Made by a program: the position numbers and the translations under genes. The notes beneath the pieces are model-generated. The model saw only the letters and a program-made list of their open reading frames with translations, did no database searches and was not told where the DNA came from. Shown in pieces: positions 45,101 to 55,100 of a stretch of 64,000 nt of DNA (the stretch's first letter is position 1; every line of letters begins with the position of its first letter). Source of the DNA: an uncultured Methanobrevibacter sp. (GTDB lineage: Archaea > Methanobacteriota > Methanobacteria > Methanobacteriales > Methanobacteriaceae); NCBI RefSeq assembly GCF_946184425.1, contig NZ_CAMHFP010000001.1, positions 1-64,000 on the forward strand, written 5' to 3'.

Positions 45101-45523
45101 ATGAAAAAATATGAATATTTTGATGTAACTGCTGATATTGGATTTAAAGCATATGGAAATACTCTCGATGAAGCTTTTGAAAATGCAGGATTGGCAATTT
45201 TTAATATAATTTCCGATACTTCTAATATATCTTCATATGTTGGTAAAGTATTTGAAATAACTTCAGAAGATGAAGTGTCTCTTTTATATGATTATCTTGA
45301 GGAGCTGTTGTTTTATCATGAGGTGGATTTCATGCTTTTCAGCAAGTTCGAGGTTGAAATTGAAAAAGTTGGTGAGGATTTTCATCTTAAAGCAAGAATC
45401 ATGGGAGAACCAATTAATTGGGAAAAACATGAGCGAAAAACTGAAATTAAAGCAATAACTTATCATAAGATGGATGTTAAAAAAATAGGGCATTATGAAC
45501 TTCAGGCTATTGTGGATTTGTAA
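45101..45523 (+). CDS. Archease
   Basis: A 140-residue archease. Typical parts are YFDVTADIGFKAYGNTLDEA at the N-terminus, LLYDYLEELLFYHE in the middle, and AITYHKMDVKKI near the end, with the metal-binding acidic residues (D near residue 11) in place. Archease activates the RNA ligase RtcB by helping guanylylation; rtcB is two genes downstream. I chose ATG 45101 with GGTGAA upstream; TTG 45089 and GTG 45092 lie inside the ribosome-binding site. Confidence 0.9.
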   Translation: MKKYEYFDVTADIGFKAYGNTLDEAFENAGLAIFNIISDTSNISSYVGKVFEITSEDEVSLLYDYLEELLFYHEVDFMLFSKFEVEIEKVGEDFHLKARIMGEPINWEKHERKTEIKAITYHKMDVKKIGHYELQAIVDL

Positions 45524-45556
45524 TTTTTATATAATATAAAAAATATATTTATTATT

Positions 45557-45877
45557 ATGAAACGAAGAAAAACTATTTCAAGAACTTTTGAAATGATTCT
45601 TGGAATCATAGGTTCTCTGATAGGAATATTTTCAGGTTCTTTTTTAATTTTCATTGAAAATTTTGGCCATGTTCACACTTCTTTTTTAGGATTTGTGGCA
45701 ATTCTTGCTTCCATTCTAGGGCTTTTTTCAACTTATTACCTTACAAAAAACGAGGAAGTGGCAGGTATTGGATTTTTGGTTGCAACAATGTTTGTAATTG
45801 TTGGAGCAGACCACATTAACGTGTTAAGTGCACTATTTTTATTGGTCGCTGGTATTTCAACACTTTTCAGAAAATAA
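45557..45877 (+). CDS. Small membrane protein, DUF4064-like
   Basis: A 106-residue protein with a basic start (MKRRKTISRTFEMILGIIGS) and four hydrophobic segments, the overall pattern of DUF4064 membrane proteins. It lies 33 nt after archease and before rtcB, but nothing links it to RNA repair. The mRNA leader is short. The role is unknown. Confidence 0.6.
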   Translation: MKRRKTISRTFEMILGIIGSLIGIFSGSFLIFIENFGHVHTSFLGFVAILASILGLFSTYYLTKNEEVAGIGFLVATMFVIVGADHINVLSALFLLVAGISTLFRK

Positions 45878-46120
45878 TTTTTATTTAACTTATTTATTTG
45901 TTTTTCATTCATAAGCAATCTTTTTTTTAAATAATCATGTTGATATTATAGTTTAATTTGGAATTCTAAGATTTTTAGATTATATTTAATGTAAATTTTC
46001 TTTCATGAATTCAATATTTTAATGTAAATTAATGCATATCTAGTTAAAATTAGCGGGATTACCAAAACTTTATTTAAATATCAAATATAAAAATTAAAGT
46101 ATAATAATTCTGTGATTTTT

Positions 46121-47569
46121 ATGACTATTAAAGATGAAATTAAAAAAGTTAGAGATAACGTTTATGAGATTACCGGGGCTTACGATAAAAAAATGAGAGC
46201 TTCTGGAAGATTTTATATTGATGATGAAAGTTTTGAAAATTTGGAAGAGGGTGCTGTTCAGCAGATTGTTAATGTTGCCTGCCTTCCGGGTGTTCAAAAA
46301 TACTCAATTGGATTGCCTGATATTCACTTCGGATACGGATTTCCTATAGGTGGAGTTGCAGCTTTCAGCATGAGGACTGGTATTGTATCTCCTGGAGGGG
46401 TTGGATTTGATATTAATTGTGGAGTAAGAATGATTAAATCCAATTTGACTATGGGAGATATTGACGGCCACATTGACGAGCTTACAGAAAAACTATTTGA
46501 AAACATTCCTTCAGGTGTAGGGAGCAAAGGAAAAATCAGACTTGAAGACGGCGAAATTGACAAGGTCCTTGATTTGGGTGCGGAATGGGCTGTTGAAAAT
46601 GGATACGGATGGCCTGAAGACTTGGAAGTTTTAGAGGAAAACGGTAAGATGGAGGACGCAGACTCAAGCATAGTCTCTGATAAAGCTAAAAAAAGAGGAA
46701 TTCCTCAATTAGGTTCACTAGGTTCCGGAAATCACTTTTTAGAAATTCAGGTTGTCGATGAAATTTATGATGAGAAAGTGGCTGAAGTGTATGGCCTTAA
46801 AAAAGGAATGATTGTTGTAATGATTCACACAGGTTCCAGAGGATGCGGTCACCAAATCTGTTCTGATTACTTAAGAATTATGGATAAAGCTTATAAAAAT
46901 TATAAAATCAATATTGCAGACAGACAGCTAGCTTGTGCACCATTGGATTCAAAAGAAGCTATGAATTATATCATGGCTATGGCAGCGGCTGCTAACTATG
47001 CATGGGCAAACAGACAGATGATAACTCATTGGGTTCGCGAAACCTTTGAAGAAGTTTTAGGAAAATCTGCAAAAGATATGGAAATGGACATATTGTATGA
47101 TGTTGCCCACAATATTGCTAAAATGGAAACTCATAAAGTTCGCAATCGTGAAGAAGATCTTCTGGTTCACAGAAAAGGAGCAACCCGTGCTTTTGGCCCA
47201 GGTCGTGAAGAAGTTCCTGAAAAATACAGGGAAGTCGGACAACCTGTATTGATTCCGGGCACAATGGGAACCTCATCATACGTATTGCATGGAACCGATG
47301 TTGCAATGGAAGAAACATTCGGGTCCACAGCTCATGGTGCTGGAAGGATATTGTCAAGGTCTCAGGCTAAAAAAGATTACTCTGCAGATGAGATTTCTCA
47401 GGATCTCGAAAGCAAGGGCATCAAACTCAAGGCAACAAGCAAACATGTGGTTGCTGAAGAAGCTCCTGGAGCTTATAAGGATGTAGATAGTGTGGTTCGT
47501 GTATCTGACAGCACAGGAATCGCTAAATTGGTAGCTCGTGTTAAACCGATTGCAGTATGCAAAGGATGA
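46121..47569 (+). CDS. rtcB: RNA-splicing ligase RtcB
   Basis: A 482-residue RtcB. All hallmark motifs are present: [13 protein letters not shown] (metal-binding Cys), [36 protein letters not shown] and the C-terminal [19 protein letters not shown] with the guanylylated-histidine region. It joins 2',3'-cyclic phosphate and 5'-OH ends in tRNA splicing and RNA repair, with archease as activator. No intein is present, although inteins occur in some archaeal RtcB. ATG 46121 follows GTGAT; GTG 46112 is in the ribosome-binding site. The next gene starts 4 nt after the stop. Confidence 0.93.
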   Translation: MTIKDEIKKVRDNVYEITGAYDKKMRASGRFYIDDESFENLEEGAVQQIVNVACLPGVQKYSIGLPDIHFGYGFPIGGVAAFSMRTGIVSPGGVGFDINCGVRMIKSNLTMGDIDGHIDELTEKLFENIPSGVGSKGKIRLEDGEIDKVLDLGAEWAVENGYGWPEDLEVLEENGKMEDADSSIVSDKAKKRGIPQLGSLGSGNHFLEIQVVDEIYDEKVAEVYGLKKGMIVVMIHTGSRGCGHQICSDYLRIMDKAYKNYKINIADRQLACAPLDSKEAMNYIMAMAAAANYAWANRQMITHWVRETFEEVLGKSAKDMEMDILYDVAHNIAKMETHKVRNREEDLLVHRKGATRAFGPGREEVPEKYREVGQPVLIPGTMGTSSYVLHGTDVAMEETFGSTAHGAGRILSRSQAKKDYSADEISQDLESKGIKLKATSKHVVAEEAPGAYKDVDSVVRVSDSTGIAKLVARVKPIAVCKG

Positions 47570-47573
47570 TATT

Positions 47574-48332
47574 ATGATAGGCATAATTGGCGGCAGTGGA
47601 GTATATGAAATTACAAATGCCGCAGACAGCTGCACTAAAAAAATAGTTGAAACAGATTATGGTGATGTGGAAGTCTCCATTTTGGAAATCTTTTCCAAAA
47701 AAGTGGCTTTTATTCCTCGCCATGCTTCAGGACATAGCATTCCACCTCACAAAATCAATTTCAGAGCAAACATTGATGCATTGAAAAATGTTGGTGTAAC
47801 AAAGATTGTCGCTACAAACTCTGTGGGGTCAATGAATCTGGAGATGCCTCCCGGATCATTTGTTATTCCCAATGACTTTTTAGATTTTTCACAGAATAGA
47901 GCAAAAACATTTTATGAGGATAAAGTGGTTCATATTGATGTTACAGAACCTTACTGCAGTGATTTGAGAGATGTGCTGGATAAATCTGGAGATGTGATTC
48001 TGGGAGGAACATATGTATGTACTGAAGGGCCAAGATTCGAAACTCCTGCTGAAATTAAAATGTTTAAGATGCTTGGAGGAGATCTCGTCGGTATGACTGG
48101 TGTTCCGGAAGTAACTTTGGCCCGTGAAAGAGAGATGTGTTACAATTCAATATGTATAGTTTCCAATTATGCATCTGGAATTTCGGATGATGCTCTTACA
48201 ATCGACGAAGTCTTTGAAATGATTGCCGAAAAAGAAGTTGAACTACTTGAATTGATATATAATTTCATTAAAAATGTTGATGATTCATCAGATTGCACAT
48301 GTCTTCATGCATTAGATGGTGCAGAAGTATAA
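47574..48332 (+). CDS. Methylthioinosine/methylthioadenosine phosphorylase-family enzyme
   Basis: A 252-residue purine nucleoside phosphorylase of the MTAP type. GIIGGSGVYEI, FIPRHASGHSIPPHKINFRA, and TEGPRFETPAEIKMFK define the family; VGMTGVPEVTLARE and NYASGI close the substrate site. Methanogen members are known to act on 5'-methylthioinosine, in salvage of S-adenosylmethionine by-products. ATG 47574, preceded by GGATGAT, follows the rtcB stop by 4 nt, so they are co-transcribed. Confidence 0.85.
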   Translation: MIGIIGGSGVYEITNAADSCTKKIVETDYGDVEVSILEIFSKKVAFIPRHASGHSIPPHKINFRANIDALKNVGVTKIVATNSVGSMNLEMPPGSFVIPNDFLDFSQNRAKTFYEDKVVHIDVTEPYCSDLRDVLDKSGDVILGGTYVCTEGPRFETPAEIKMFKMLGGDLVGMTGVPEVTLAREREMCYNSICIVSNYASGISDDALTIDEVFEMIAEKEVELLELIYNFIKNVDDSSDCTCLHALDGAEV

Positions 48333-48342
48333 GTGTGATAAT

Positions 48343-48912
48343 ATGTATAAGGTTATTTTATTAAATGCCAGTCCTAGGGCAAATTCCAATACTCTTGCTG
48401 CTTTGAAGGTTTGCGCTGAAGAAATTCAAAAGGAGGGTGTCGAAACTGAAATTATTTCCCTTAGGGGAAAGCACATCCAGTCATGTACTGCATGTTTAAG
48501 ATGTGTCGAAACAGGAAACTGCATTCTTCCAGACGGGCTCGACGAGATTATTGAAAAAATAAGGGGTGCCGACGGATTTATTCCTGCAGCTCCGGTTTAC
48601 TTTGGAACTGCCAGAGGAGATATTATGTCTGCACTTCAAAGAATAGGCAAAGTGTCACGGGGTGGCGATAAATTTCTGGATTGGATGGTTGGAGGTCCCA
48701 TTGCGGTTGCAAGACGTGGAGGTGTTACCTTAACTTTGCAGGAAATGCTGATGTTTTTTGCAATCAACAATATGATTGTTGCCGGCAGCACTTACTGGAA
48801 TATGGTGATTGCAGGGCCTGAAGGAACTGCTCTTAAAGATGAAGAGGGCATAGAAACTATTAAGTTATTCGGACAAAATGTTGCAAGAATTATTAAAAAA
48901 GTGAGGGGATGA
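48343..48912 (+). CDS. NADPH-dependent FMN reductase/iron-sulfur flavoprotein-like
   Basis: A 189-residue flavodoxin-like protein: VILLNASPRANSNTLAALK is the flavin phosphate loop, and CTACLRCVETGNC resembles the compact cysteine motif of methanogen iron-sulfur flavoproteins. APVYFGTARGDIMSAL follows. It probably carries FMN and perhaps a 4Fe-4S cluster and moves electrons; the partner is unknown. Start ATG 48343 follows GTGAT, 10 nt after the phosphorylase stop. The next gene begins 1 nt after its end. Confidence 0.83.
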   Translation: MYKVILLNASPRANSNTLAALKVCAEEIQKEGVETEIISLRGKHIQSCTACLRCVETGNCILPDGLDEIIEKIRGADGFIPAAPVYFGTARGDIMSALQRIGKVSRGGDKFLDWMVGGPIAVARRGGVTLTLQEMLMFFAINNMIVAGSTYWNMVIAGPEGTALKDEEGIETIKLFGQNVARIIKKVRG

Positions 48913-48913
48913 A

Positions 48914-49234
48914 ATGAGATTGGCTGTAGTGTCATCAGACGGTGAAAATGTTGATTTGCACCTTGGCAAGGGAAAATCCGTTTATATCTATGACTGGAAT
49001 GAAGATTTAATTTTTGTCGAGTCAAGGGATGTTGAAATAGCACAAGATTCCAAGCATCAGGGCGGTAAAGTCTTGAAAGCTTGCAGTGATTGTGATGTTT
49101 TAATCGCTGTTCAATATGGTTTTAAATCAAAAATTAAGGCAGATGATCAAGGTATTAAGCTTGTCATGGATGAAGGTCCGATTGATGAAGTCTTAAAAAG
49201 GTACATTAATCATGTAAACTTCATGAAAAGTTAA
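48914..49234 (+). CDS. NifX/NifB-type dinitrogenase cofactor-like protein
   Basis: A 106-residue protein of the dinitrogenase iron-molybdenum cofactor biosynthesis fold: MRLAVVSSDGENVDLHLGKG at the start and VLKACSDCDVLIAVQYG in the centre. Such small proteins in methanogens are common outside nitrogenase clusters and bind metal clusters. The start is 1 nt after the preceding stop with GGGG just before; these genes form a unit with rtcB. No other nif genes are in the window. Confidence 0.82.
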   Translation: MRLAVVSSDGENVDLHLGKGKSVYIYDWNEDLIFVESRDVEIAQDSKHQGGKVLKACSDCDVLIAVQYGFKSKIKADDQGIKLVMDEGPIDEVLKRYINHVNFMKS

Positions 49235-49287
49235 TTAATAATCTATAAATAACACGAGTTATAAATTATATAACAGTGGTGATTTAA

Positions 49288-50676
49288 ATGGATTTGTCCT
49301 ATTTATGTAAATTGTCTGCTGATGAAATTTTGAAAGGCTCTTTTGGAATTGAATGGGAAAGTCTCAGAGCTTATGCAGATGGTAAATTATCTTTAACACC
49401 TCATCCTGAAGTTTTTGGGGACAAATTGAAAAATCCATTGATAACTACTGATTTTTCTGAAAGCCAGATTGAGATTATAACTCCTACTTTTGACTCAATT
49501 GATGAGGCTTTCAACGTATTTTCTCTTTTGGCTGATTTGGTTAATGCATCACTTCCTGACGATGAATATCTTTGGTTTCAGTCAATTCCATGCATATTGC
49601 CCTATACAAGTGAAATTCCTATTGCAAAGTATGGTGAAGAAGGGAAGGCTTCAGAGGAATACCGTATTGAGCTGGCTAAAAAATATGGGTTCAAAAAACA
49701 GATGATTTCAGGTATTCATTTTAATTTTTCATTTGCTGAAGATAGTCTTCATAAATTATACGACATTGCTGGATATGAAAATTCATTCACTGATTTTAAA
49801 AATGAAATCTATTTAAAAATAGCCCGTAATTACTTGAGATACTGCTGGATGATAATTTATTTGACTGGTTGTTCGATTGGTCTGCATGATTCTTTTTCTA
49901 AAGATTGTATTCATTTGATGGATGCTCGTGATATGTATGGCAGCTATTATAGTACTAAAGGGCCTTCTTTTAGAAATTCTTCATGCGGATATAAGAATTT
50001 AAAGGATTTGCGCCCTAGTTATAAATCTGTTGATAAATTTACAAGAGATGTGCAATCATTTATAGATAAAGGGGATTTGTCTGAAGCTAAAGAATTATAT
50101 ACTCAAATCAGATTAAAACCAAAAGATCCGAAAGATTTATTAAATTCACTTAAAAATGACGGAATCGAATATATTGAAGTAAGAACATTGGATATTAATC
50201 CTTTTTATAAATGCGGTCTTATCCGTAATGATATGAAATTCTTGCATTTGTTTTTGATATATATGCTGATAAAAAATGAATCTGATTATGACGATTGGCA
50301 AAGGGAAGCTAAAATTAATGAAGAACTGGTGGCTGAAAGAGCTTATGATGAATCTATGAGGCTTTTAAAAGATGGTGAAGAGATTACTCTTAATAAATGG
50401 GCTTCAGATATTATAAACGAAATGCATGGTATGTGTGAAGTCTTGAACATTGATGCGACTGATACATTGAAATTAATGCATGATCGGGTTTCAAATCCTA
50501 AATTGACCTATGGTCAGAGACTATTGAAGCTGATTAGCGAAAGAGGTTATATCAATACTCATATGATGCTTTCTATGAGCAACAAAAAGACTAGCAAAGA
50601 TTTTGTTAATGCTATGGATGGCAGTGAATGTGAACTGTATGAAAAATATGTTCCGATTGCACTTTTTAACAGATGA
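49288..50676 (+). CDS. gshA: Glutamate-cysteine ligase (bacterial type)
   Basis: A 462-residue GshA-like protein. LKGSFGIEWESLRAYADGKL (the substrate/ATP E-x-E region), TTDFSESQIEIITP, GIHFNFSFAED, and IEYIEVRTLDINPF match the bacterial glutamate-cysteine ligase family, close to the N-terminal half of Gram-positive GshAB. No ATP-grasp glutathione synthetase part is fused and none is nearby, so the product would be gamma-glutamylcysteine. Methanogens are not usually credited with this pathway, so gut bacteria are a likely source. GGTGAT precedes ATG 49288, and a TATA-like TTATAAATTATAT lies at about 49260. Confidence 0.82.
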   Translation: MDLSYLCKLSADEILKGSFGIEWESLRAYADGKLSLTPHPEVFGDKLKNPLITTDFSESQIEIITPTFDSIDEAFNVFSLLADLVNASLPDDEYLWFQSIPCILPYTSEIPIAKYGEEGKASEEYRIELAKKYGFKKQMISGIHFNFSFAEDSLHKLYDIAGYENSFTDFKNEIYLKIARNYLRYCWMIIYLTGCSIGLHDSFSKDCIHLMDARDMYGSYYSTKGPSFRNSSCGYKNLKDLRPSYKSVDKFTRDVQSFIDKGDLSEAKELYTQIRLKPKDPKDLLNSLKNDGIEYIEVRTLDINPFYKCGLIRNDMKFLHLFLIYMLIKNESDYDDWQREAKINEELVAERAYDESMRLLKDGEEITLNKWASDIINEMHGMCEVLNIDATDTLKLMHDRVSNPKLTYGQRLLKLISERGYINTHMMLSMSNKKTSKDFVNAMDGSECELYEKYVPIALFNR

Positions 50677-51102
50677 TGTCTTTTAAAGTTTTTTTCATTA
50701 AACGGTTTTTAAGGAGTATTTGTTTATTTTAAGCATTATTAATTGTTTTCAGTTTTTCTGCTGTAACATTTTTTTAAAAATATATTTTTTTAAATTCGAG
50801 TTTTTTTCAAAATTTATGCGATTTTTAATAATCTTTATATATCATGAATAAAATAATTAAAAATAACCTTTATGGGCGGGTTTTAAAAAATAAAACTTAA
50901 TTACAAATATTTACTTTAAATAACGTGAGAATAACTCACAATAGTCGAATAACTGATTATAAATCAGTAATTATTTATAATCTTTATTGCAGTTTAATTT
51001 GAATTATATAGATGAAATGCTGTATTTTTAGACTATTTTTAAAATTTTAATAGCGAATGCTATATTTATTATATATTACTTATAAAAAGAACGGATGATA
51101 TA
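50677..51102 (+). other. 426-bp intergenic region with two hairpins, possible RNA
   Basis: No protein gene is evident. CTTTATATATC at about 50834-50844 could be a promoter with a start near 50866. Two small hairpins follow: GTGAG/CTCAC (50925-50939) and ACTGAT/ATCAGT (50952-50968, loop TATAA). A second TATA-like TATTTATTATATATT near 51062-51076 is the likely promoter of the ribosomal protein gene. The stretch between may be a small RNA; evidence is weak. Confidence 0.35.
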
Positions 51103-51684
51103 ATGGCAAAGGCAAAAGCAAGACGTAGAGTACGTGATACATGGAAAGAAAAATCCTGGTATACTATTAAAACACCAGTAAACTTTGAAGATAAAGAAAT
51201 TGGAGAAACTCCTGCAAGAGATCCAGAACTTCTCATCGGAAGAGGAGTTGAAGTAACTATGAGAGAATTAACTGGAGATTTCTCAAAACAATATATTAAA
51301 CTCAGATTTGAAATTGATAATGTTGCAGGTGAAGTTGCAAACACCAAATTCACCGGTCACAAAACCACTACAGATTATGTAAGAAGCATGATTAGAAGAG
51401 GAACTTCCAGAATCGATGCTTCAGCTATTGTAAAAACCAAAGATGACCGTAAAATCAAACTTCAAGTATTGGCTGTAACTATCAGAAGAGCTAAATCTTC
51501 CCAACAAAAATACATGAGAAGTGTTATTGAAGGTTTACTCAAAGAAACCGCAGCTGAAAAATCATTTGACGATTTAGTAAAAGTTTGCGTAAATGGTAAA
51601 TTAGCATCTGAAATTTACCACAATGCTAAAAAAATCTACCCTCTCAAAAGAGTAGAAATCATCAAAAGTAAAGTAATTGAATAG
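51103..51684 (+). CDS. rps3ae: 30S ribosomal protein S3Ae (eS1)
   Basis: A 193-residue ribosomal protein of the eS1 family. WYTIKTPVNFEDKEIGETPA near the start and RTSRID-type RRGTSRIDASAIVKTKDDRK in the middle are characteristic, as is its small-subunit role near the mRNA exit. It is oriented away from the candidate origin at 38.8 kb, as is common for highly expressed genes. GGATGAT lies before ATG 51103. T-rich DNA after the stop (51695-51720) is a likely terminator. Codon usage is strongly biased (AAA, GAA, AGA). Confidence 0.95.
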   Translation: MAKAKARRRVRDTWKEKSWYTIKTPVNFEDKEIGETPARDPELLIGRGVEVTMRELTGDFSKQYIKLRFEIDNVAGEVANTKFTGHKTTTDYVRSMIRRGTSRIDASAIVKTKDDRKIKLQVLAVTIRRAKSSQQKYMRSVIEGLLKETAAEKSFDDLVKVCVNGKLASEIYHNAKKIYPLKRVEIIKSKVIE

Positions 51685-52138
51685 ATTACTTTTCACTTCT
51701 TTTTTTATTTTATTTTATTTGTTTTTCCTGTCTGTATTTTTTATATTCGATATTTTAACTGTTTAAATTATCGTATCTCTTTTTGATTTAATTCAACCTA
51801 TTTTCGTATTTTATTATATGTATTTATACAATTTCTGCATTGTTTATTTTTTTGTTCAGTTATATTTCATATAATACTGTTATTGTAGTACTTTTTTTAC
51901 TAATTCTAATGAATTGGTTTCATATTTTCTATTGTAGAATGAATATTTTTTATTTTTTTAATTAGTATGCTTTCGTTTAATTGTTTTAGGATTATTTTTG
52001 ATTGAACATTATTTTAATAATTCTTTTAATAATATGAAATATATTTAATTTTTTATAAATATATTGTAAAAAGAAAACATATATACTCCTTTTAATTAAT
52101 AATATATATAGTAAAAGGTTTAATGAATGAGGTAAATT
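51685..52138. other. Intergenic region before the giant adhesin gene
   Basis: The first 40 bp are T-rich and probably end the S3Ae mRNA. The central part is AT-rich without reading frames worth noting. A TATA-like AATATATATAG at 52103-52113 and GAGGT at 52129-52133 serve the adhesin gene. I see nothing else in it. Confidence 0.5.
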
Positions 52139-55100
52139 ATGAATAAAAAAACAATACTTATTTCTTTTTGCTTGTTTTTTGTATTCTTTTCAGTATTATC
52201 CTCTTCTTCGGCTTCTGATATCGCAGGAAATGCGACTTTAGTTGGTGTTGATGATAATCAAAATGATTTGAAAGCGATCAACACGCAGCAGGAGCTTCTC
52301 AAGGTTTCTTCAGGAACTTTCAGTCAGTTGAATGATATTGTAACAAATGATTCCATACCTTCGGGTGGGGTAATTAGCTTGAATTCAAGCTATAAATACT
52401 CTGATACCGATTCTGGAATAAATGGTATTTCTATAGGCAAAAGCATAACAATCAACGGTAACGGATACACATTGGACGCTTCCAGCAGGTCATCAATATT
52501 CAATATATTGGGCAATTCCCATGTAATATTGAAAAATCTCACATTTGTCAACGGATATGGTGATGATGGTGGTGCCATTAATGTAGGGGCAGGTTCAAGC
52601 ATTGAGCTTATTGACTGTATATTCTTAAATAACACTGCAACAAACAATGGTGGGGCAGTATTTATTAACAGCGATAGTCTAACATCAGATTCATTAATCA
52701 AGTCTTCCACATTTAAGGATAATACTGCAGCAAACGGCGGTTCAATATATGTCATGAGTTCAACATTGAATATTTCAGCATCTGAATTTACAGACAATAT
52801 TGCAAAATCCTGTGGGGGATCATTATTTGTTGATGGCATTCTTCACATTATCCAAACTGCCTTTGAAGGCAACCGTGCTTATAGTGGTGGAGCGATTTAT
52901 TTAAACGATACTTCTAAGACTAATTCTACAATAGAAAATTCCAAATTCAATAATTGTAACGCTACTGTTGATGGTGGTGCAGTTTACATAAGTGCAGATA
53001 ACGTTCATGCAAAAAATTTGATATTCGAAAATAATGTTGCAGGTGATGACGGTGGTGCAATATACTGGGAAGGTAACACTGGTGTTATCTACAATGTCAC
53101 CTGTAGAAACAATAAAGGTATAAGTATTGATAAACCTGACGGTACTACTTCAAGTACTCGCGGTGGTAGTATCTGTCTTACCGGTTCTAATGTAATCCTT
53201 TCAGATTCCAAGTTCACTTCAAGTTCAGCATATATGGATGACAATAAGAATTACTCTAAGGTTGATGGTGGTGCTCTATTCATCACAGGTAATGATGTAG
53301 TTGTTAGTGGTACTACATTTGATGCATGTAATGCTACCAATAATGGTGGTGCAGTATATGTCATTGGTAATAATACATCAATAATCAACTGTGATTTTAA
53401 AGACTGTATCGGAAGGGATGCAGGTGCTTTATACATTAGTGGAATTAATTGTAACTTGTCCAATTCTACCTTCACTGATAATGTAGCTTATGATGACGGA
53501 GGTGCAATATATTGGGAAGGTGATTATGGATATATGTATAACCTTACATGTGTGAATAATAAGGGTGTAAGTGGCTATGATCCTCTTGAAGGTGAATACT
53601 CCAACTCCAAAGGTGGAACTATCTGCCTTACAGGTTCTAATGTTACTTTGGACATCTCATCTTTCACCCAAAGTTCTGCAAAGGCTGATGGTGGTGCATT
53701 GTTCATTACCGGTAGTGATGTTAAAGTAATGCATTCTGACTTTGATGACTGTATTTCTACCGATAATCATGGTGGTGCAATATATATTATTGGTAATCGC
53801 ACTTCCGTTTCAAGCTGTACATTTGATAATTGCCATGTCAACAATCAGGATGTCGATAATCATCGTGGTGGAGCAATTTTTGTAGAAGGAAATAGTGCAC
53901 ATATTTCAGATTCATCATTTACCCATACTCATGCGCTCATTGGTGGAGCCATTTCCATTGAAGGTGATGACACTATCGTAGATAATTCCATATTCAGTAA
54001 TAATAATGCTATTGGACCTTTAGGCGGTTCCGGTGGAACTATTAATGTACAAGGTGCAGGTACTACTGTTTCAAATTCTAAATTCTTACAGGGGACTGCT
54101 GTTAATTATGGTGGTGCCCTATCTATATGGGGGCCAAACACAACTATTGTCAACAGCACATTTGACCAGTCAAAAACTACCTTATATAATGGTGGTGCGG
54201 TATTCGTAAATGGTGAAAATACGACTATTTCAAATTCAAATTTCACTAAATGTACTTCTTTAGGAGACCAATACGCCCGTGGTGGTGCAATTGATGTTCA
54301 GGGTGAAAATGCCAATATTAAAGATTGTAATTTTGATGATTGTGACTCACACTTCGGTGGGGTTATTCATGTAAGTGGTACAGATGCTTTCATAGGTAAT
54401 TCCAATTTTAAAGGAAGCGATGCTTATAGTGGTGGAGCGATTTTTGTGGAAGGTAATAATACTGTAATATCAAAGTCCAATTTCACAGATAGCGTTGCCA
54501 CTAACTATGGTGGAACAATTTATGTATCTGGAGCCAATGCCAATATTTCTGAATGTAATTTCAATAAAACCGTTGTTAAAAATTACAATGGTGGGGCTAT
54601 ATATATTGAGGGTGAAAACACTAACATAGAAAAATCCAACTTCACTTCCGCTGAAGCTTTAAACAAAAATAACCATGGTTGGGGTGGTGCAATATATATT
54701 CAGGGAGTAAATGCAGTTATTGACGAATCTAACTTTAATGACTGTAAGGCTTTTGAAGGTGGAGGAGCTATTTATTCATATGGTAATGGTGCAAGAATTG
54801 AGGATTCCACATTCAACTCAAGCACTGCTAAATATGGTGGTGCTATTTATTTAACCTCCTGGGGTGCATTGGTAACTCGCTCCAACATAAGTAATTGTGT
54901 AGCTGACCAAAACGGTGGTGGAATTTATGTTGCTGAGGGTAGTATTCAGATAAGTGAAAGTAATTTTGACGAATGTACAGTTAAAGGTACAGGTGCATCC
55001 AATGGCGGTGGAGCCATTTATATTAATGGTCTCGATACCCATATTTCCGCATCTAACTTCACCCATAACACTGTTCCAAGTGCCGCCCGGGGTGGATCAA

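Noticed and set aside
46000-46110. tRNA gene before rtcB
   Set aside because: The stretch with AGCGGGATTACC has no cloverleaf or T-arm consensus.
46121-47569. Intein in rtcB
   Set aside because: The protein has normal length and uninterrupted motifs.
48914-49234. Part of a nitrogen-fixation cluster
   Set aside because: No other nif genes are in the window; such NifX-like proteins are common in methanogens outside nif loci.
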